A stretch of DNA of 64,000 bases, taken from Suillus spraguei (taxonomy: Eukaryota; Basidiomycota; Agaricomycetes; Boletales; Suillaceae). Position numbers and translations under genes: made by a program. Every line of letters begins with the position of its first letter. Position 1 is the stretch's first letter. A model generated the notes under the pieces. The model saw only the letters and a program-made list of their open reading frames with translations, was not told the DNA's origin and ran no database searches. Of this stretch, positions 56,866 through 64,000 are shown in pieces. The DNA lies in the NCBI GenBank assembly GCA_016800925.1, contig JABCPU010000102.1, forward strand, positions 1-64,000, given 5' to 3'.

Positions 56866-58345
56866 TCACCGACTTTCAAACATCTCTGTTGTCATCATAA
56901 CGGGATCATAGTCATCATAATTAGCGATGTCTTCATCAGCGGCACTTCCCCCTAACATATAAGCCGCTTCCTCCTCTGCTACAGTCCTCGCCCGCTGACC
57001 TACTTTTCTTCGTCGATGGTTAATGAGATACTGTTCCCACCTACGAAGTGCATCATAAAATCCATCATCCTTCCAAGTAAGCGTAAACGGGGGATCTCCA
57101 AGACGCTGAGGGCAGTAGATGGACAGATGGGTAGGAGCGTGTCGCAGACAGATTTGGCACTGATAGTCGAGGCAATTCTTTTGCCGATGTCCGACAATGC
57201 CACAGAATCGGCATTTCATGTTTTCATCAGTGTTAGAGGTAGACATGCGTAATGGTGACGGTGAGATAATGGGTTTGGGGCTAGTGGATCTAGCACACTT
57301 CTTCCCTTTCTGTTGTGTCATGCGTTTTAAGGCGAAGGCATTGTCTCGTCTGAGTTGCGCCTGTTGCTTACTGGTGAGCATGTATGTGGATGTGGGGAGA
57401 TCAGGAGTGGTCCCTCATTCAGCAGCGCAAGAAGTTCGTTGGAGGAAGAAGGAGAGGTGATGCCGAATTCTTTTACTAAGACTGGCGAGACAGGATCCAT
57501 TGGACCAAATGATGATGGGATAGACATGGGAGGGTGGATATGAAGGTCTTGAAGTCGAGGACCGAGCACTACCAGCTCAGCGACAGGGACTCCTAATAGT
57601 TTTGCGGCCTCACACTGTTCTTCTGTGCAAGGTTCATATAACTCAAGGGATGTTCATAGGTGACTATAACGGGGGGGGTGAGGTTGGTTGTTCGATAGGA
57701 GATGGGGTTCGTGGAGAGGCAAGGTCGGCTTGCATTTGTTGTAAATCAGTAATGGCTTCTTCGACTAAGTTTCTGGCTGCTCTGGTTTCAGCGACTGATT
57801 GCTGGATGGTTTCGACGACCATGTTGGTGAGCTGCCTGATCTCTTGGACAGCAGTATATAAGCCAGCAAGGGCATCAAGACTAGAATACATGCGTGAAGA
57901 AGAGGGTGCTGGAATAGGAAGTGGTGTATCTTCCTGCGGAGAGGGAGGTCGAGCAACACCTGCTCGGCGTTCGGCCACGATGTGAATAGCTTCTTCAACA
58001 TCGCTTTTAAAAGAACCGGGAAGCAACAGCATAGCGTAAGAACGAATGCGTTTTTGTAGATGTAGGAGGAGCTGACGATACGTAATTTCTGTGGTTTTGT
58101 TGGCAGTAGCTTCAATGAGAGCGGCGGTGCGAATGATGTTGACGAGGAGTAAGGCAGGGAAGGCGCCTCTTGCGGTGAGGATTCTCTCAATTTCGAGAGC
58201 ATGTCCTTTACATAGAAGGGCGGCTTCAATGTAAGAGGTATTGTCGATCTCGGTGGCAAGGGTTCCGTAGTTTTCTGCGTCGGAGTCAGAGTCATTGTTG
58301 GCAACAGTGACGGGGTGATGTATGCAGTGGGGAAAGACATTTGGA
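56866..58345 (-). pseudogene. Element E extra 3' ORF with two zinc knuckles, frameshifted
   Basis: MSFPTAYITP start near 58343. The middle part (58032-57664) keeps the helical and coiled-coil-like blocks. The C-terminal piece (57381-56866) is open for 171 codons. It holds a basic stretch (KKCARSTSPKP), the first knuckle CRFCGIVGHRQKNC and the second CQICLRHAPTHLSIYC. A WKDDGFYDALRRWEQYL block and an acidic tail follow. Frameshifts near 57665, 57560 and the start separate the pieces. The C-terminal half is the best-preserved in the window. Confidence 0.75.
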
Positions 58346-58429
58346 GTAGTGTTAGTTGATCAAGTGCTGATGCGGTTTGATTGACTGAAGAGTAATCAGA
58401 GAGAGTGTTGCTTCTTATAAGCATTCAGG

Positions 58430-61400
58430 ATTCGAGCGGAGTTCTTCAAGTTCTTTTCTGGGAGCCATTCGTTATCTCCCGATGAGTATCCTTTCCAAGA
58501 ACAAGATAGCGTCGGCGATGCCGGTTCCTTTGTGGGAAAGAATTGCTTCTACTTTGTATTCTTCTTCTTCTTCGATGATATCAGGTGGTGGTTCGGGGAA
58601 GTTCGGGCCGTGTACGTCCTTTTCGCTATAGGACGATAAGACAGAAGCGTGGAACGTAGGATGAATTTTCCACTGTGGAGGGAGTTTAAGTGTGAATGTG
58701 ATGGGCGATAGGACATCGATGATCAGGAAAGGTCCGTATCATTTTGGCGCAAGTTTCCTTGATGGGAGTTTGAGCCTAAGATTAGCGGCAGATAGCCAAA
58801 CCTTATCTCCGATCTTCCATGGAGTGTACTTATCTCCTCGGGATCGTTCGGCCATTGTCTGCATTGCAATGTTATGACAGGCAATTGCTTCTTCTCGGAT
58901 CTTCTGCAGGGATGGATGAATTCGGGGATCAGGTGAGGGATGGCGCATGGTTCGTATCCCATCATGAGATAGAAGGGTGATGCATTCCTTGCATCGTGTT
59001 TTCGGTGGTTGTGGACGAATTTGGCGATTGGTAGGTGTTCTACCCAATCTTCGGGATTGTTGCGGCAATAGATGCATAGGTATGTTTCAAGTTCTTGATT
59101 AAGCCTTTCAGTTTGACCATCAGTCTGAGGGTGATAAGCCGTAGATGGAGCAATAACGTAGTCGAGAAGTCGGGCAAGCTCTTTAGAGAAGCGGATAGGA
59201 ACTGCGGACCTCGATCCGAGATGACTTTGTCATGGAGTCCAAATCGACGGTAAATGTGTTTCAAAAATAGTTTAGCAATCCCTTCAGAAGTGACAGTTTT
59301 CAAACAAGGGATAATAATTACCCCCTTCATAAGGCCATGGTCTACCACGACCATGATACTGTCAAAGCCTCCAGAGACAGGGAGGTCGGTGATAAGATCA
59401 ACAGAGACCTGAGAAAAGGGGCGAGTCGCAGACAAGGGTATGGGGCAAGCGGAGGTCGAACAGGATGCGTATCAGCTTTCATTTGCTGACAAAGGGCGCA
59501 ACCCTCAATGTATTTCCGAATATAGGAGCCCATAGCGGGCCACCAAGCTTCTCGCTTAACGAGTTCTTCGGTTTTGAATCTACCGGATGTCCCGCAGTAG
59601 GATGATCATGATACCTTTTCAGGATATCGGGACGATGGGCCGGTGGAATATAGGCACGATTCTTAAAATAGAGGACGTTCTCCTCAATCTTCCAGTCAGA
59701 GAGTGCCGACTTCATAGGTGGAAGGCATACGCCATCAAGGGCATCAGATGCTGTCTTGAAGACAGGGTCGTCGAGAGGATCAGAGGATGATAACACATCC
59801 TGAGGTTGGTGTCAATAAGATGAACGAATAGAGCGTCAGGGAGGAGAGTCTGGTCCTCGTTATCATCTTTACCGGAATCATAGTTGGGCCGGCGAGATAG
59901 TGCATCAGGTACTGCCAATTTGGTACCTGCAACGTGATGCAGTTCAATGTCGTAAATAGATAAAATCAGTTGCCAATGTGCTTGGCGATGGGTAAGCTTC
60001 TGTGCACTTCTGAAGTACAGAAGATTTTTGTGGTCGGTAAATACCAGGACAGGGTCGGGTTTCCTTCAGATAATGACGCCATTTATTCAATGCCTGGATT
60101 ACGGCAAGGAGTTCCCGATCAAAGATCTGGTAATTGCGTTCTGCAGGGTTCAAGACTGTGAGAGATATGCGCATGGGTGATAAACACCATTCTCATCGGT
60201 CTGCAAGAGAACTCCACCAGTTGCTACAAGCGAAGCATCAGTAGCAATAGCAAATTGTCGGGAAGGATCAGGGTTACGGAGTACCGGTTGGGATGTGAAG
60301 CATCATTTCAGTTCTTCGAAGGTGTCCATACATTCGGTTGACCAATCAAAGGCCTTATCTTTCTTTGTTAATTCGATAAGGGGTCGGCGATATCGGAATA
60401 ATGGGAAATGAATGTGCGATAGAAGTTGCAAAAACCGAGGAATGACCGGACGTCTTTTACAGATTTCGGAGTTGGCCATTCGGAGATTCCCTTGGTCTTG
60501 GCGGTATCCATAGCAACTTGTCCAGGGCGAATTATCATTCCGAGGTATTCCACTTCTTCCGCATCGAAGGTACATTTCTCCGGTTTCAAGAATAGATGCT
60601 CTTTTCATATCTTCGTTAAAACCCGTCTTGTCTGTTCACGGTGTTCTGCCATAGTGTGGAGAAAATCAGATATCATCCATGTAGATAACCATCCATCCTT
60701 CGTTGATTTCTTGTTGGAAGGTGCGATTCATGTATGCTGGAAAGTTGCTGGGGAATTACAAAGGCCAAAGAACATGACGTTCAGTTCAAAGAGGCCAATT
60801 CCGTGGTAAATGCGCTTTCCAGCGATCATCGGGATGGATGCGAATGTTGTTATAACCGGACCGGATATCCATTTTCGTAAAGAATTGTGCATTGTGAAGG
60901 CGTGCAACAAGGGAAATAGGGAGCGGAGGAGCGGATAGGCGTTCTTAACTGTCCAATCATTGATGTAGCGATAATCTTGACAGGGACCAATTCTCCACTC
61001 TTCTTTCCCACAAAGAAGAAGCCACTGGCTTGGGGTGACTTTGATTCTGAGATAAAACCTTTCGCAACGTTTTCATCAATAAATGTTTTGACGGCAGCGC
61101 GTTCTTTTTCCGATAATGGGTAAACCTTAGATGTGCGAGGAATAAAACCGGGTTTAGTATCGATCCGATGATCAATACCAGGGCGTTCGGGAGTAGTTTG
61201 TTTAGTCCATCTTTAGCAAAGATGTCCGCAAAATCGTGCAAATAGTCCGGGACCAATTCTTCAAAGATTTCTTTTTCTTTTCCTTCTCGTCTGTGCGAAT
61301 TCCTGAGCTTTGTTACTGTATTTCGGAGGAGGAAGGGAGATTGTGGAGTAGTTGGGATTTGTTCGAGTCGGGAAGTTCCATCACATGTAAGGGGTGTATC

Positions 61401-62473
61401 CATGGATACTTCTTCAATGATCTCATGCTAACTCCATTGGTATCGTATTCCACAAGGAATTCTCCGTCCCGAGCTCGTAAGAGGAAATTTCTCGCACTTC
61501 TGGTGGTGCCAGACATCTTGCATAGTGTTGAATTGGTCATCATCCTCTGTTGGGATCAACGAGGGTAGGGATTCTTCTTCGTCGGGGATTTCTTCAATTG
61601 AAACTGAAGGATTATATGAAGAGTTTTCGGAGGGACATAGAATTTGGATAGTTTCAGCACATTTGTATCTCGTCCAGGAATCTCGTCTTCTGCTTTTCTT
61701 TTCCCATACTTCTGTTCTTCTATTGGTCTTTGCTCAATAGGTTCTTGTCCAGTCCGATATTCGGGTTCGGATTCGTTCTTGCGCTTCTCTGCGCGGGGAA
61801 TCGGTGATACTGCTCGCAACAGTTGTACATGGGGAATGGGGTCTGTAGTACGTGGCATCCGTACTTCTGGTTCAGGATCTTTAGGAATAGGAAGGATACT
61901 GAGGGGCTCGGAAGTTGGGAGTGTTGCCATTCTTTAGAATGGTAATGAAAAACTGGGGGTAATCTGTTCTTCTTCTGATCACTATCCAAATTATTCATCC
62001 GATTTCGTTGTTCGAGGGAGGGTGAGTGTTTCAGCAGCCCAGTCTATACTTGGGTTCATGGCGCGTAACCATGGAATTCCCAGAAGAATTTGATCTCTTC
62101 TTCCTAATTTGGTGATATTAAATTTCCCATACATGGTTCATTCATTGATTTTGACCACTAGGAGACAGTAGTGTGTGATTGGTCCTCCTTTTATAAGAGT
62201 TCCATCTGCTGAAGTAACTCGAAATGGTGTTTTGAGTTTTCGTCGTGTGATTTGATGGAGTTTCACAAACTCTTCGGAAATAAATGTTCCAGCTGTGCCC
62301 GAATCAATAACAGCGGTGGTGTCGACGGATTTCAAGCAAGTACGCGAGTGAAGGGTGATAGGGATACGGAGTTCTTTTCTTTCACCTACAGCGCGTACAA
62401 GTCTTAGTAATACATTGGGAGAAACATACGTCGAATCTTTGTTTCTCCAAGTCAAAAATCCTTGACAATCCAC
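58430..62473 (-). pseudogene. Element E Pol, many frameshifts
   Basis: Protease (62473-62138) with AVIDSGTAGTFIS. Linker pieces at 61930-61313 and 61403-60957. Reverse transcriptase at 60957-60303 is broken several times, including a lost base in the YMDDIL region (about 60670). RNase H lies at 60174-59944, and integrase at 59796-59040 ([34 protein letters not shown]) with a break after the second catalytic Asp. Chromodomain remains lie near 58600-58430. At least ten one-base deletions compared with D. Not coding-competent. Confidence 0.85.
62452..62462 (-). promoter_or_regulatory. Candidate -1 frameshift site at the Gag stop (element E)
   Basis: Minus-strand GGATTTTTGA: frame 0 reads GAT-TTT-TGA and the -1 frame reads GGA-TTT-TTG into protease. 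Same layout as in element D. Confidence 0.5.
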
Positions 62474-63282
62474 CTCACAGTTTCTTCTCCTTCTTCTTCT
62501 TCATTGACTTCAGTTTGTTGGAGCAGGGTCTTCTTCTTTCTGTCAGGACAGTTATGAATACGGTGTCCTGTTTTCTTGCATCCGAAGCATTGTCCCTTCT
62601 TCATGCATTCGGATCTCTCCGTGTCGGAGATTCGATCTACGACCATTGCATTGTAATCATGATTAGGTGTGTAACGTGCATTTCCATAGTTCTTCTTCTT
62701 CTGTTGTGGAGCATGTCGTGTCCTCATGGCTTGAAGACGATGATGGGAATTATCAATGGAGACGCATTGCAGCACAATGTCTCGGAATACTTCGGAGACA
62801 TCCCCTAGCGCGAAAAGCTTTGTAAGGATGCCCCAATTCAGGCCATCTTGGAAGAATTGGATTTTTGTTGCGTCATCGGTGATATGAGCCTTGGCTGCAA
62901 GTGCCTCAAAGTCAGTGATGTAGGTATGAAGATCTCCGCTTCCTTGTTTGAGGTCCCTGAGTTTCATAAGTGCAGTTCCCTTGGTATCCACTGGGTTGAA
63001 GGCTTCTTTGAAGCTTTTCATAAAATCCACCATTGTCCCATAACCAACTTTTTGTCCAGAGGTGTCAGTTGATTGAGCATGGTCAAGGAATTGCTCTTTC
63101 CAGGATTTAGCATTCTTTTCAGTCATGAAGGATGTTATGAAAATGATCTTCTGCTTGTCGGTAGTGTAAAGCTTTTCATTGATGTCAAAGCATAGATTGC
63201 ATGACTGGATAAATTCGCGCGAGCAATCTCCATCAAAACCGGTTGGTTGACCAATTTTGTATTCAAATTCTTTGGTCATCAT
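62452..63282 (-). CDS. Element E Gag (276 aa)
   Basis: Uninterrupted Gag collinear with that of element D, from ATG 63282 to TGA 62452-62454. It is three residues shorter near the start, where the DGDRDN segment is DGDC. It has the capsid-like blocks and the zinc knuckle CFGCKKTGHRIHNC, and ends IVKDF. The protease frame overlaps the last codons in the -1 frame. Confidence 0.9.
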   Translation of the reverse strand: MMTKEFEYKIGQPTGFDGDCSREFIQSCNLCFDINEKLYTTDKQKIIFITSFMTEKNAKSWKEQFLDHAQSTDTSGQKVGYGTMVDFMKSFKEAFNPVDTKGTALMKLRDLKQGSGDLHTYITDFEALAAKAHITDDATKIQFFQDGLNWGILTKLFALGDVSEVFRDIVLQCVSIDNSHHRLQAMRTRHAPQQKKKNYGNARYTPNHDYNAMVVDRISDTERSECMKKGQCFGCKKTGHRIHNCPDRKKKTLLQQTEVNEEEEGEETVRWIVKDF

Positions 63283-63408
63283 TTTGGCGATTCATCTGGT
63301 GAGTTATACTTTCTCGGTGCCTACACGCGCTGTCTTGCTGTCCGTTAGGGCTTATCAGGGTTTGGGGTCGAAGACTGGTAGTCGACGATCAAGTAGACTT
63401 TAATCTTT

Positions 63409-63881
63409 TGTTATGACTGGGGTGGTGTCACCAGCGACAGTGAAAAGACACAGACGGTCTGCTGGGAAGTTCTACAATGTCCAAAGAGGACAAGGTGAAA
63501 GTACAAGGAACGTGTTCCGAGTACGATCAAGGGTTCAGCCTCAAAGACGAGTCTAAGAGGTTCTACGAGAATAGAGACTAAGACTAAGGAGTGCTTAGAC
63601 TTAGAGACGATTCAAGACAACTTAGGTTGGAGACCTAAGCGAAAGATGTTCCAGGTAAAACCCAGTAAGATTAAAGTAAAGAATCTACTACAAGTACAAC
63701 ATGCTTAAATAGACCAATACATGTGCATGGACCAAGAAAGACGTAAGAATGTAAGTGCATATCCAAATCAGGAAGGCAACTATAGTACAGATGCGTTGAG
63801 CATATGAGTCGGAGTCATGTAACATGATATACAAGTAAGAAGACAAAGGGAGAATGAATAGGGGCACGTACGACTGTAACA
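63409..63881 (-). repeat. Element E 5' LTR
   Basis: 473 bp. Differs from the 3' LTR by one C/T change (GGTGGTGTC versus GGTGGCGTC) and two one-base indels in homopolymers. Confidence 0.93.
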
Positions 63882-64000
63882 ATTGTTATACATGAAAAAT
63901 TCAGTGGTTCACATGATGTAAGTATGTGAATGAATATCCAAATATTACGAAACCTGATCACCGAGGTCCGGACCCTGGGAATCAATCATTGGTAGTTGGA
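63882..64000. repeat. About 193-bp tandem repeat, right part
   Basis: Continuation of the array at 55960-56369 beyond element E, starting with its ATTGT target duplication and running off the window. Confidence 0.85.

Larger units (their letters stand above)
56370..63881 (-). mobile_element. Element E: chromovirus family 2, nearly identical LTRs
   Basis: 7512 bp on the minus strand. LTRs 56370-56842 and 63409-63881 are both 473 bp and differ by one transition and two single-base indels. Exact ATTGT duplications flank it (56365-56369 and 63882-63886). Gag is intact, but Pol and the extra ORF are broken by many one-base deletions. The leader lacks the 16-bp palindrome and about 100 bp around it. 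Confidence 0.95.

Overview
The window reads as nuclear DNA of a filamentous basidiomycete, most likely an Agaricomycete. The coding exons are joined by very short introns (45-67 bp, GT-AG plus one apparent GC-AG). It carries KDZ-type DNA transposons with CxC1 and CxC2 cysteine clusters, a TET/JBP-like dioxygenase gene next to one of them, chromodomain Ty3/gypsy retrotransposons (chromoviruses) and a fungal HET/DUF8212-like remnant. The genus is not determined. About 38 kb of the 64 kb (59%) is LTR retrotransposon sequence by the element boundaries set here.

Layout. 1-1640: a 7-bp minisatellite, a duplicated palindromic repeat and otherwise unrecognised DNA. 1650-12130: a direct segmental duplication of about 2 kb, each copy holding a HET-like remnant and a small secreted cysteine-rich protein gene on the minus strand; the copies are separated by a young, complete chromovirus (element A, 4016-9316, identical LTRs, TSD ATGGC). 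12464-14090: a biotin-protein ligase gene, frameshifted and cut off inside its catalytic domain. 14623-20804: a decayed KDZ unit on the plus strand: a CxC1-type KDZ transposase, a viroplasmin-like protein and a KDZ-associated basidiomycete gene, the last cut by the next retroelement.

20805-28386: element B, first of four copies of a second chromovirus family (LTR about 475 bp, TGTTAC...GTAACA). It alone lacks matching target-site duplications, so it may mark a rearrangement. 28387-56369: a second KDZ unit, about 10.4 kb once insertions are subtracted. It holds a TET/JBP-like gene (+), satellite DNA, an unrecognised gene (-), a CxC2-type KDZ transposase (-) and a KDZ-associated gene (+). Five LTR insertions break it: three solo LTRs (29255-30024, 33481-34925, 35766-36534) and elements C (37451-45095) and D (46798-53776). 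Each has an exact or near-exact 5-bp duplication, and removing them restores reading frames across the junctions. 56370-63881 is element E, inserted in a roughly 193-bp tandem repeat that continues to the window end.

How it fits together: this is a nested repeat graveyard. KDZ transposons carrying accessory genes, including a presumptive 5-methylcytosine oxygenase, were hit by several rounds of chromovirus insertion. Most in-frame nonsense codons fit C-to-T (or complementary G-to-A) changes, mainly CGA or TGG to TGA, as expected for methylated cytosine decay. The second chromovirus family carries an extra 3' ORF with two zinc knuckles after the chromodomain; I consider this ORF the most novel coding feature here. 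The likeliest functional host genes are the two small secreted proteins.
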